Of a DNA stretch of 64,000 bases, positions 13,401-23,800 are shown piece after piece. Below the pieces are notes generated by a model, which saw nothing but the letters and a program-made list of their open reading frames with translations, did no database searches and was not told the origin of the DNA. This DNA is from Alligator mississippiensis (Eukaryota > Chordata > Crocodylia > Alligatoridae), in NCBI RefSeq assembly GCF_030867095.1, contig NC_081833.1, forward strand, positions 75,521,395 through 75,585,394, written 5' to 3'. The stretch's first letter is position 1. Each line of letters begins with the position of its first letter. The position numbers and the translations under genes are program-made.

Positions 13401-14504
13401 GCGGGCACCAGGGACATGCCAGTGAGACCCGGGCAGGGGGCCGTGCTGGATCCCACCCCCAAGGCTGTTCCTCCTGCTCCGGGGGACGCCTGCCTAGGAG
13501 AGGCCCTGAGCTGTGCAGGGGGGAAGCAAAATGGGTGGAGGGTCCCACGGAGCCCCCGGCTGCCAGGGGAGGTGGGTGCTGCCAGGCAGAGGGTGCCCTT
13601 GGCTGCCCTTTCCTTGCCCCATTTGCTCCGGGGCTGCCTCTGCCCCCCTCCAATCTGGTCCAGCACCCATCCAGCAAGCCCACCTCTCCCATGCCAGCTG
13701 ACTGGCCCTGGCACGAGCTGCCCGCTGCTGGACACAGATGCCAGCTGCCAGCACAGGGCCGTGTCTCACTGCCCCTTCGTTTCGGGGGCACCCGGAGCAA
13801 GCTCCCAGGAGCTCAGGGGCAGAGCCGGCATGTCTCAAATCCCCCAGGCAGGCCAGGAGCTTCTGATGCCCTTCGTCTGCCTCCCATCTTTAGCCTCGGG
13901 GCTGGGCTGGGGGCAGAGCTGGCCGCAGGCAAACCCCCAGCACGAGCCGCCCACAGCCCAGTTCCCTATTCTCACCGTGCCCGGCTGGGTCCCCAGGCCT
14001 GGCTCCCCTCCTGCCTGCCCAGCCGTGACTTGCATGCAGCTGGGAACCCCCCTTGGCCATGGGGTGCCCCCTTCAAGGCCCGTTTGCTATCTAGCAGCTG
14101 TGGGGCAGCGCTGGAGCAGTCGTGGACACAGGTCACTAGGTCTCCTTGCATCTGATCCCAGGGGGGGTCTATCGGGGGCTCTGGGGGTGTACTGCTTGGG
14201 GGTCCAGAGCTCCAACCAATGCAACTGGGCAAACCCAGGAGGTCTGGCATCCTCTGCCTTGGCTTCCCCACCTGGAGGGGGGCAGTGATGCTCGGTAGTG
14301 CTTTGAGCTTGCTCCCGCGTGCCTTGGTGCAGCAGCGGGAAGCCTGCTTTCGGGTGGAGGATGGTGGCATCACAGCGGGGGGAGAAGAGTGCCCGGTGCT
14401 GGTGGCCCGTGTCTCGTGGCACCCCATTCTTGCCAGGGGGCTGGCTCCGGCCTCACATCCCCATGGCACAGGGCCCCGGAAAGCAGCCCCTGCCCTCGCT
14501 GCCG

Positions 14505-14570
14505 CCCACCACATCATGAGAATATCGAATGCAAATCAACGGTGAGATCTGCCAAAAATAGCAGCCCGGG
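14505..14570. promoter_or_regulatory. Candidate regulatory block with a POU octamer
   Basis: A perfect octamer ATGCAAAT lies at 14529-14536 within a short AT-rich segment (GAGAATATCGAATGC, CCAAAAATAGC) surrounded by GC-rich sequence. A single octamer can occur by chance, so conservation is needed to support it. Confidence 0.3.
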
Positions 14571-15349
14571 TTCTCCGCTGTGCCGACTTGCTGCCGGGGC
14601 CCTGCGTGGAGCTGCTAGCCCTGTTTGCTGCGACTTGCGGTCCGGGCTCCCCTGGAGCAATGGGCTCCCTCTTGTTGGGCGTAGGCAGAGGGGCCTGCAA
14701 GGCAGAGGCAGCACCCGTGGGAACAGACATCCAAGTCCCCATCCCCAGGGGAAAGCGACCCCGGCTGAGGGTGGAGAACTGGGGACGGGGCTGGGGAGCG
14801 GTGCAGCTCGTGGCTATGGGGTCGGGAATGCTCCTGGGAGCGACGCGCAGGGGTCTGAGCTGGACGTGGGTTGCACAGCAGCCCTGGCCCTCAGAGGAGG
14901 GTCTGGATGGGCAAGCAGGGCAAACCTGAGCAGAGAGAGGGACCCACAGGCCTGTGGCCAGCAGGCTGGAAGAGCTGAGATCCCAGCCCCCAGCAGAGAC
15001 CCTCTCTAGTCTTGCTTTTGGGGCCAGGGCTCTGTCTCCACGCTCTCCATCCGCGGCACAGACCATGCTGCGCCCGGTGCCTCTTTCAGCAGGGCACTGG
15101 GCTCCCACGATGGGTCATAACCGTGCCTCCCAGAGATGATCGCATGAACCGATACCTCCTGATTCCCCGCCATGCCCTATTGCCAGGCCTGCCAGCCTGA
15201 GACAAAGGGCAGGCATTTCTGCAACAGGAAGATGCAGAGCCCTGGACGCAGGGACACAAACCCCAGGCTGTTTTGGTGGAAGCTGCTCCCAGAGCTCGCT
15301 GCGTTTCGCGGCCGCCTGAACCGGGGCAGGAAAAGCCAGCGCGCCAGCT

Positions 15350-15505
15350 CCTCAATATTCAGTGCCAAGCGATGCAGAAGAGGCGCTCGGGGCTTTGGCA
15401 GCTCCCGCCGACGCCGGTGACGTGTGATTGAAATGTTATGTCTCCCCGGTGACAAACGCATCGCGGCATTGTTCCTCGCCAAGCTAATTTTACCTTTGTC
15501 TTGCA
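15350..15505. promoter_or_regulatory. Candidate conserved noncoding element
   Basis: The block contains CTCAATATTCAGTGCC, CCGGTGACGTGTGATTG, CGGTGACAAACG and CAAGCTAATTTTACC. The repeated GGTGAC(G/A) and the ACGTG word could bind bZIP or bHLH factors. No repeat or coding signal is present. Confidence 0.3.
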
Positions 15506-17884
15506 AGGGGGTCGGTGTGCATGCAGGCGTGTGCACGCGCGTGCGTGTATGCACGTGGCGTGGCGTGTGTAAAGTAGCAAAGGAGGGAAATGTCTCCTGG
15601 AGAAGCGTCCTTGCCCATACCAGGGACCTGTCTGATGCAGGGCTGAGCAGAGCCCTGCATTCAGGTCCCCGGGTGGCCTGGAGATCCCCCAGGCGCTGGC
15701 AATGGGCAGCGGCTTGCACGCAGTCCTGGGTGCAAGGATGGCTCAGGGGCCAGGTTGAGTAGAAGACATCACCCCTACACATGACACGTGTCCAGCTCCC
15801 TGGAGCCAGGCACCGGAGACTGGCCCGGCTGCACGTCTAGTGCCCTTCTAGCCTGGGCTTACATGCGTCTGAGCCTCTGCTTTTGGCAAAACCAACCCCT
15901 GGAAAAGCCCAGTGCTGCTCCCCACGCAGCCTCCACCTCGCCTCCCTGCAAAGAGGGACTCTCACCTCCTGGCCAAGCGGGAGAGACCAAAGCCAGCTGT
16001 GCCAGCAGCTGCAGAGAGGGCATCCGTCCCAGCAGCAGCAACAGAAGGGCAACGACAGCTAATTTTTCACCTGCCCTGATGGGACTGGGATCGAAGGAGC
16101 ACAACGGCAATGGCATCTCTGAGTCAATACAGGGGCGAAAGTACTTCTAGTGGCAGGGGTGAATGCTCCAGCAAGGGGGATAAGAGGGGAAATGAACCCC
16201 GCTTGGCGAGGAGCACAAGGGGAAGCATGGCTGGCACGGCCCCCTCGGCCCGTACCCCTTCACCCGGTGGGGAAGAGAGGAAGCCTGATGAGGGTGGAGT
16301 TGGCAAGGCCCCGCGCTTGGGAGACACAGCCTGTTTGCACACACACGGCACGTCGGGCGCATCTGCCAGCTCGGCAAGCAGCTGTGCGCGGGCTGCCTCG
16401 CTCTGCACGCGCCAGTTGCGATGCCAGGCACCACTCCTCCGTCACTGACCCGCGGCTGCGGACGCCGCTCCGCGCAGCTGGGAACTTGATTTCTTTCCAG
16501 CCTGCCTCCGCCTTCCCTTCTCCTCCTCTCTGAATCCCTCGCGCTGGGTGCGGAGCCCATGGCACGGCATCCCCAAGTGCCACGCGGGCCATCTGCGCTG
16601 CATCTGGGGCTCCACGTGGCATGTGGCTGCTGGTGGCAGGAGCCTGTGGATGGCCCCAGTGGCTTTAGGAGCTTTGCAGCGTGGCTGGAGGCTTGGTGCT
16701 GCTGTGGGGGGCATCTCTGAGTGGTCTTGGTGCTGAGTGAGGTGGGGAGACAAGCTCCCTGCTTTGGGGAGTAAAGCTGGGTGGTGGCCCCAACACCACC
16801 CTGCCCCTGTGAGCCACGACGGGCATTGAATCATGCTCGTCCTTCTGGCACGGGCAGTGCTTCACACAGGCACACTCTGAATTATTCTTTGCTTTCAGGC
16901 CAGCAAGGACCATTGCACCCACTCGACAAGCCTCCCGCGTGAAGCAGGTCAGAAACACCCTCCTGCTTCTCCTGAACGGGGCCCAAACATCTGCCCCCCC
17001 CCTTGGGCACATCTTGCAGAGGACGGCAGGAGTGTGAGATCCCCCCCCTTCCCCGGGGAAGCGTCATCTCGACTCCGGCTCTCTGCCACGGTCCTCATTT
17101 GAATGTGTCTGGTTTCAGATTCCAGTTCTCCTTCTCAGCAAGACCAACCCGCCCTGGCGTTTCCTCCCAGATGTGGGGGCTTAAACGCCATCCCCTGTTC
17201 TCTTCTTGGGCTGCACGACTCTGCATCTCCCCGCAGGCCCCAGACCCTCTGCCGCAGCTCTTCTCCAGCCCCTCCGCAGCGTGTCGAGATGCGGGCGCTG
17301 CTCTTCGGGCTTCCCTGCACAGCCCTGGCCATGCAGCTGCAACGAGGTTTCCCCCCAGGCGAGGTTTCCTTTGCAGCTGGTGCAGCAAGGGATCCACCGA
17401 GCTGTGGTATGAAAGTGGAGAGGCTGGAGAGCCACGTGGCGCCATGTGAGACATGCAGGTGCCCCGTGCTTTTGCACCATGCTGGGAGAGCCCTGGCCCA
17501 GCTGCTCCCACCCCTGTCCGGGGGGCAGACCGTGGATGCCGCTACTATCCAAGCGCTGGGCCTCAGCACCTGGGCTTGCTGCAGGCCATTCAGGTGCAGC
17601 TTCCAAAGCCGTGCTCCTGGTTGGGGTCAGCGCCGCCCGATAGCTCGGGGCTGAGTCCCAGAGGCGCTGATTCCCCTCCGTTTCATTTCAGCCACAGCTC
17701 AGCACATCCGACCAGCAGGCTCAGACATCTCCAAAGCAATCGAGCGAGCTGCATGCCGGGAATGCCCTTGAGCAGCAGGACGGAGGGGCCAGGCAGGCAA
17801 GGCTGGCCCAGGCTGCAGACGTCAGCCCTATAACATGCTGTACCCCCCACTGCTTCTTCAGGACAACCATCTCCCATGACTGTC

Positions 17885-18415
17885 CTACCCGAGGGCCCGA
17901 AGGCGGCTGACAAGGCCGATGTGGGATCGACAGGCTCTGTTGCAACTGGGGCACGTGTTTCCGTGCAGGTCCTTGATTCGGTCCGCGACGCTGTTTCTGC
18001 CACTCCTACTTTGCCATCTCCTGTGGCTGTCCTGAGGTTTCAAAGTGCTGAGATCCCTGCAGCAGACCTTGCTCCGTTTGGGGCGGTCCTGGGGGATGGT
18101 TTCCCATGAGTTGATGTTGTATTTTGTCAAGTTGGCCTTGAGGACGTCCTTGAAACACTTTCTCTGCCCACCTCCTTGACCGAGCTGGGAGAAAACAACT
18201 TGCTTTGTGAGTCTGGAGCCGGACATTTGGATGAGGTGGCTGGCCCAGCACAATAGATGTTGGATGATCATCACCTGGATGCTCATGGTGTTTGCTTGTG
18301 AGAGGACACTAACGTCGGCACATCTGTCTTCCCACTTGGTGCTATTGAAGCGGTGCCAGTACAAGGCCGTGTGCTGGAAGTGCCGAGGTGGGGTAGAAAG
18401 CAGTGAGCTCCTTTC
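17885..18415 (-). mobile_element. LINE ORF2 C-terminal fragment (non-LTR retrotransposon)
   Basis: On the minus strand an uninterrupted frame matches the end of a vertebrate LINE polyprotein downstream of the reverse transcriptase. It has a KWEDR segment, then VLSQA, then a LLCWASHLIQM segment (family form LRWxGHVxRM), SRLTKQVVFSQL, KCFKDVLKANL and a WETIPQDR segment. It ends in a terminal zinc-finger remnant, CPSC followed by HIGLVS. In the family the finger ends in two His (SHLRTH-like); here these are replaced (SRLRAL), so the finger is probably dead. The reverse transcriptase core is absent, so this is a 5'-truncated, non-autonomous copy. Roughly 176 codons remain open without a stop. Confidence 0.75.
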
Positions 18416-20483
18416 CCAGCAAGCGTGCTGCCAGGCAAATTTCCAGCCTGGTTTAATGGAGTGAAAGGTGCGGTCCCTTGGGGTCACTGGGAAGGAAGCG
18501 TGAGTGCAGCCTTCCCTCCCTGTACAGCAGCAGCCCTGGATGCACGGAGCTCCCTGCAGAGACACCAGCCCAGGGCAGGTGCAGGCTGCCAGTGCATGGT
18601 GCTGAGCAACTCCCCCTCCTCTCCTGTATGCCTGAATTCATCCTTCTTGACCGTGGGCACCCAGCACTGTCCAGGGCATTTCAGATGAAGCCTCCCTAGG
18701 GCTGATGCCGTGGAGTCAAGACATCCCCATCGCCACTGGAGATCCCTCCCCTGGTGCAGAGCACGCTGACCTGAACCCATCATCGAGTTTCTCTCCCCTG
18801 TGGCTCATTTCCTTTTGCGCTAGTTCCCCTAGCCTCCTTTACGCTAACGTGGCCTAAGTTAAACTTAAAATAGCTAAAGGTCTACTAAAGCTACTTGCAT
18901 GCAAGCTAGAAGGACTCAAACGTAACACAAAGGGCTACGCCTGCAGCTCCATGTACTCCCAGGACATGGAGCTAAGGAGCGAGCAAGAAATGCAGGCCAG
19001 GCTCCAGCCCCCCTGCTACTCCTGGGTAGCAGTTGCTCAGATGTGTAGAGCTCCTGCGTTAAAAAGGAGTAAATATTTGCTGCGACTTGGGCTCACGCGG
19101 CTTCTCTCTCCCCATGAAGTCAGGGCTGGGGATGGTGCCGTCAGGTTCATTTCTGAGTATTGCCTGCAGTCTGTATTCTCAGTAACCAGAATGAATGTGA
19201 GATTGTGAATGTGGGCGTGCATGTGGGTGTGTGGGTATCCGTGTGTGTGTGTAAGCCACGGCACAGCCTCTTCTGTCCTCCCTAGGGTCTCGTACCGCCT
19301 GCATCCCAGCACTTCGGAGCGCCTTCCAGCAGCGCATTCAGCAAAGCAAAGGGCACAGCTGTCACGTGCTTGCGCTCTCACCCTCTCCCGAGGGAGACGT
19401 GCGCGGGGCCGAGTGGTTTATTTTGGAATTTTAAACCCACGCAGACGCGCACAGACACTGCCCCGTGCCACGTGTTGCTCTCAGTTAAGAACGGCAGCGC
19501 CCACAAGCCAACCAGGCAGGGGGCCCGTGGGTGCTGCACGAACACCGGGGAGCAGATGGCTCCTTGCCCCAAAGAGCTTGCTATCGACATGCACAGGGCA
19601 TGGGGTGGATGTGCCGGGGGATGGAGAGGAGCCCTGCCTGCTACATTTCACAGCCCTGATGGGTTAGTTCCCCCTTTTTTGACCCTTGTTATACTTCTGA
19701 CCTCCACGATGTCTAGCGAACGGTGCAAAGGTCCGTCATGCCAGAAAAGCAGCCTCGCTGGGTGGGAATGGAGCAGCATAGGGAGAGACTGGGATTTCCA
19801 AGGCCCCGGAGAGCGAGCTGCAAGAAGAAGTGCCAGCTGGAGCCTTGATTTTTTGATTTAATGTAAGCATCAGGGTGATTCGGTTGGGGAGACATACCTG
19901 TCCCCTCCCAGGGTGTCTGTACCCCCGTGGGCTGCTTGCGGGGACCGTGTCCCTGCCTGGAGAAAGAACAGGATTGAGTTTCTGGCATTTCACAGATTGA
20001 TTCATAAATCGTTAGGGGCTGGAAGGGACCCCACAGGTCATCGGGTCCAGCCTCCCCGTTTGAGGGATTAGGCTGAAAGTCGGGTGCTTTGGAGCGGGCG
20101 GGGGACGAAGCTGGCTGCTCCACACCTGCTGCCGCGTCTCCGTTTACCCGCGGCTGCGTGGGTCGCGGGGTCCCTTCTCCGCCCGCGGGGACGGGAGACG
20201 GCTACAACCTCCAGATCCGATGCTGCAGCTTGAAACCCGAGTGCTGGGTTACTCCGGTGCCAGCGTCTGCGAGATGCCCGGGATGGACGTGGCGGCCCCC
20301 TCGACCCACGGCTGGCCATGGCAGCGCGGGGGGCTCGGTCCCTGCGCCCTTGCTAGTGGCACGGCCTGGGCCGGCTGCAACCTGAGCTGGGGGACCCGGG
20401 CCAGGCGGGGCGGGGGCCGCACCCGGGACCCCAGGGACAGGGGTGCCTGGCGTGGCCCATGCTGCGACATCACCCCCGGGCGT
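18416..20483. other. Noncoding sequence with simple repeats
   Basis: No gene is recognised. A GT-rich run lies at about 19205-19255, an AT-rich patch at about 18835-18930, and a CR1 tail at 20003-20075. Confidence 0.55.
20003..20075 (-). mobile_element. CR1-type LINE 3' end, minus orientation
   Basis: The sequence shows the typical CR1 3' terminus in reverse: an ATAAATCGTTAGG lead-in, GGCTGGAAGGGACC, then CAGGTCAT and GTCCAGCC. It is a short 5'-truncated copy. Confidence 0.65.
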
Positions 20484-21100
20484 GGGGCCCACCAGAGACC
20501 CCCCAGATAGGGGTGCCCATGTGGGTGTGACCCCCCCAGAGACCCCCAAAATAGGGATACCCCACTTAGCTGTGACCTCACCAGAGACCCCCCAAATAGG
20601 GGTACTCCACGTGGGTGTGACCCCACTAGAGACCCCCCCACATAGAGGTATCCCATGTAGCTATGATCCCACCAAAGACCCCCCCCCATAGGGTTCCCTG
20701 CATGGGTGTGACCCCACCAGAGCCCCCCCAATAGGGGTACCCTACGTGGGTGTGACCCCACCAGAGCCCCCCCAAATAGAGGTATCCCACGTGGGTGTGA
20801 CCCCACCAGAGCCCCCCCAATAGGGGTACCCTACGTGGGTGTGACCCCACCAGAGCCCCCCCAAATAGAGGTATCCCACGTGGGTGTGACCCCACCAGAG
20901 CCCCCCCAATAGGGGTACCCTACGTGGGTGTGACCCCACTAGAGACCCCCAAATAGAGGTATCCCACGTGGGTGTGACCCCACCAGAGCCCCCCCATAGG
21001 GGTTCCCACGTGGGTGTGACCCCATCAACCCCTCCCCAATCGGGTGCCCACGTAGGCGTGACCCCACCACAGACCCCCTCTCAACAGGGGTGCCCCACGA
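20484..21100. repeat. C-rich minisatellite, ~45-bp unit, about 14 copies
   Basis: The unit has the form GGGTRCCCTACGTGGGTGTG, then ACCCCACCAGAG, then CCCCCCCAAATA. Repeat starts fall every 44-46 bp from about 20521 to 21055. The central copies (20743-20940) alternate between GGGGTACCCTA and GAGGTATCCCA forms, giving a ~90-bp higher-order unit. The end copies are more diverged. The array abuts the CpG-island promoter. Because 45 is divisible by three, the minus strand shows a false Gly/His/Pro-rich repetitive open frame. Confidence 0.95.
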
Positions 21101-21109
21101 GGGCGACTG

Positions 21110-21400
21110 GCTGCTGCCCCCCGCGCTGGGACCCCCCGGGACACGCGTGGGCCCCGGAACCTCGGGGGCGGCGCCGGTTTCCGCGGGACGCACTTCCGGC
21201 CGGACCGCGCGGCGGCGATTAGGGCCGGCCCGCCCCGCCCCGCCCCGCCCCGCACCTGCCCCGCACGCGCCTGCGCAGGTGGGTCCGGCCGGGCAGCGCC
21301 CCCCCGCGGGGCACGGGGCGCGGGGCACCCCCAGCCCTGCCAGCCCGGGGGCGGGGCCTGCGCTCTGCGCCCCCCGCGGGGCGGGGCCTGGGGGGTAGAG
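21110..21400 (+). promoter_or_regulatory. ACSF3: CpG-island promoter, probably of ACSF3
   Basis: This is a dense CpG island lying between two minisatellites. Visible motifs are an ETS/GABP-type ACTTCCGG at 21192-21199, repeated Sp1-type CGCCCC boxes at about 21229-21252, and an NRF1-like GCGCCTGCGCAG at 21267-21278. A further GC box lies near 21350-21390. ETS plus NRF1 sites are common at promoters of nuclear genes for mitochondrial proteins, which fits ACSF3. No TATA box is seen, so dispersed initiation and divergent transcription are likely. Assignment to ACSF3 rests on position and motif type. No transcript evidence is available here. Confidence 0.6.
21190..21278 (+). other. ACSF3: Candidate first noncoding exon of ACSF3
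   Basis: A consensus splice donor, GCGCAG|GTGGGT, lies at 21278/21279 inside the CpG island. Splicing from it to the acceptor at 28418 would give a short GC-rich 5' leader ahead of the ATG at 28449, with no ATG in the stretch examined. The left boundary (transcription start) is a guess placed near the ETS site. An alternative donor lies in a second CpG-rich pocket near 23900. Confidence 0.4.
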
Positions 21401-21660
21401 GAGGGTATTGTGGGGGTGTGGGGTAGAGAAGGATTTTTTTGGGGGGGCAGGGGGTAGAGGAGGAGTCCTGGGGGGTAGAGGAGGGTGTTTTGGGGGGCAG
21501 GGGGGTAGAGGAGGGGTCCTGGGGGGTAGAGGAGGGTGTTTTGGGGGGCAGGGGGGTAGAGGAGGGGTCCTGGGGGGTAGAGGAGGGTGTTTTGGGGGGC
21601 AGGGGGGTAGAAGAGGGGTTCAGGAGGAAGAGGAGGGGTTGGGGGGGGCTGGAGGCTAGA
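21401..21660. repeat. G-rich minisatellite, 51-bp unit, ~4-5 copies
   Basis: The marker GTGTTTTGGGGGGCAGG recurs at 21485, 21536 and 21587, giving a 51-bp period. Each unit carries several GGGGGG runs and GTAGAGGAGGGG. Diverged partial copies flank it on both sides. It shares the words GGGGCAGG and GTAGAGGAGGGGTC with the 99-bp array that follows, so the two arrays probably have a common origin. Confidence 0.9.
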
Positions 21661-21749
21661 GGAAGGGTCCTGGGGGGCTGCAGCTTCCTGAGGGGGGGGT
21701 GAGAAGGGGTTGGGGGGGACAGGAGGGCAGAGGAGGGGTCCTGGGGAGG

Positions 21750-23800
21750 TAGAGGGGGGTTGTGGGGCAGGAGAGTAGAGGAAGGGTCGGGGTGGATGCA
21801 GCAGGGGGCGCGGGGCAGTGGGAGGGCAGAGCAGGGTGTTTTGGGGCAGCGGGGGGGGTTGTGGGGCAGGAGAGTAGAGGAGGGGTCGGGGTGGATGCAG
21901 CAGGGGGGACGCGGGGCAGTGGGAGGGCAGAGCAGGGTGTTTTGGGGCAGCAGGGGGGGGTTGTGGGGCAGGAGAGTAGAGGAGGGGTCGGGGTGGATCT
22001 AGCAGGGGGCGCGGGGCAGTGGGAGGGCAGAGCAGGGTGTTTTGGGGCAGCGGGGGGGTTGTGGGGCAGGAGAGTAGAGGAGGGGTCGGGGTGGATGCAG
22101 CAGGGGGGACGCGGGGCAGTGGGAGGGCAGAGCAGGGTGTTTTGGGGCAGCAGGGGGGGGTTGTGGGGCAGGAGAGTAGAGGAGGGGTCGGGGTGGATGC
22201 AGCAGGGGGCGCGGGGCAGTGGGAGGGCAGAGCAGGGTGTTTTGGGGCAGCGGGGGGGGTTGTGGGGCAGGAGAGTAGAGGAGGGGTCGGGGTGGATGCA
22301 GCAGGGGGCGCGGGGCAGTGGGAGGGCAGAGCAGGGTGTTTTGGGGCAGCGGGGGGGGTTGTGGGGCAGGAGAGTAGAGGAGGGGTCGGGGTGGATGCAG
22401 CAGGGGGCGCGGGGCAGTGGGAGGGCAGAGCAGGGTGTTTTGGGGCAGCGGGGGGGGTTGTGGGGCAGGAGAGTAGAGGAGGGGTCGGGGTGGATGCAGC
22501 AGGGGGCGCGGGGCAGTGGGAGGGCAGAGCAGGGTGTTTTGGGGCAGCGGGGGGGGTTGTGGGGCAGGAGAGTAGAGGAGGGGTCGGGGTGGATGCAGCG
22601 GGGGGGCGCAGTGGGAGGGCAGAGCAGGGTGTTTTGGGGCAGCGGGGGGGGTCGTGGGGGCAGGAGAGTAGAGGAGGGGTCGGGGTGGATGCAGCAGGGG
22701 GCGCGGGGCAGTGGGAGGGCAGAGCAGGGTGTTTTGGGGCAGCGGGGGGGGTTGTGGGGCAGGAGAGTAGAGGAGGGGTCGGGGTGGATGCAGCAGGGGG
22801 CACGCGGGGCAGTGGGAGGGCAGAGCAGGGTGTTTTGGGGCAGCGGGGGGGGTTGTGGGGCAGGAGAGTAGAGGAGGGGTCGGGGTGGATGCAGCAGGGG
22901 GCGCGGGGCAGTGGGAGGGCAGAGCAGGGTGTTTTGGGGCAGTGGGGGGGTTGTGGGGCAGGAGAGTAGAGGAGGGGTCGGGGTGGATGCAGCAGGGGGC
23001 GCGGGGCAGTGGGAGGGCAGAGCAGGGTGTTTTGGGGCAGCGGGGGGGGTTGTGGGGCAGGAGAGTAGAGGAGGGGTCGGGGTGGATGCAGCAGGGGGCA
23101 CGCGGGGCAGTGGGAGGGCAGAGCAGGGTGTTTTGGGGCAGCGGGGGGGGTTGTGGGGCAGGAGAGTAGAGGAGGGGTCGGGGTGGATGCAGCAGGGGGC
23201 GCGGGGCAGTGGGAGGGCAGAGCAGGGTGTTTTGGGGCAGTGGGGGGGTTGTGGGGCAGGAGAGTAGAGGAGGGGTCGGGGTGGATGCAGCAGGGGGCGC
23301 GGGGCAGTGGGAGGGCAGAGCAGGGTGTTTTGGGGCAGCGGGGGGGTTGTGGGGCAGGAGAGTAGAGGAGGGGTCGGGGTGGATGCAGCAGGGGGGCGCA
23401 GTGGGAGGGCAGAGCAGGGTGTTTTGGAGCAGCGGGGGGGGTCGTGGGGGCAGGAGAGTAGAGGAGGGGTCGGGGTGGATGCAGCGGGGGGGCGCAGTGG
23501 GAGGGCAGAGCAGGGTGTTTTGGGGCAGCGGGGGGGGTCGTGGGGGCAGGAGAGTAGAGGAGGGGTCGGGGTGGATGCAGCAGGGGGCGCGGGGCAGTGG
23601 GAGGGCAGAGCAGGGTGTTTTGGGGCAGCGGGGGGGGTTGTGGGGCAGGAGAGTAGAGGAGGGGTCGGGGTGGATGCAGCAGGGGGCACGCGGGGCAGTG
23701 GGAGGGCAGAGCAGGGTGTTTTGGGGCAGCGGGGGGGGTTGTGGGGCAGGAGAGTAGAGGAAGGGTCGGGGTGGATGCAGCAGGGGGCGCGGGGCAGTGG
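21750..23800. repeat. G-rich minisatellite, ~99-bp unit, about 20 copies
   Basis: The marker GGAGGGCAGAGCAGGGTG recurs at 21821, 21922, 22022, 22122, 22222, 22321, 22420, 22519, 22614, 22714, 22815, 22914, 23012, 23113, 23212, 23310, 23404, 23500, 23600 and 23701. Spacing is 94-101 bp. Each unit has G runs of 5-9 and the words GGGGTCGGGGTGGATGCAG and TTTTGGGGCAGC. Unit subtypes (GCGCGGGG, ACGCGGGG or CACGCGGGG, and a short GCGCAG form) recur in order, showing higher-order amplification. Both strands show long false frames: Gly-rich on plus, Pro-rich on minus. Confidence 0.97.

Larger units (their letters stand above)
7561..17884. other. GC-rich noncoding sequence
   Basis: No gene is supported. 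Overlapping open frames of 100-445 codons occur on both strands and in several phases at once, with low-complexity Pro/Gly/Ala/Arg-rich translations, as expected by chance in stop-poor sequence. Minor features are a short duplication containing CTCAATGCA (10594 and 10634) and an alternating purine-pyrimidine GT/GC run (about 15515-15570). Confidence 0.55.

Noticed and set aside
11630..14288. Overlapping open frames of 359-445 codons on both strands
   Set aside because: No homology or motif was recognised and several phases are open at the same place. They are chance frames in stop-poor sequence.
20484..21100. Regular repeats that could be mistaken for a CRISPR array
   Set aside because: Units are contiguous tandem copies with no unique spacers, and the sequence is vertebrate.
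21025..23689. Very long Pro-rich open frames on the minus strand (592 and 677 codons) and matching Gly-rich frames on the plus strand
   Set aside because: They follow the tandem units and shift frame with unit length. No signal, domain or splice structure supports them. They are artefacts of stop-poor minisatellite DNA.
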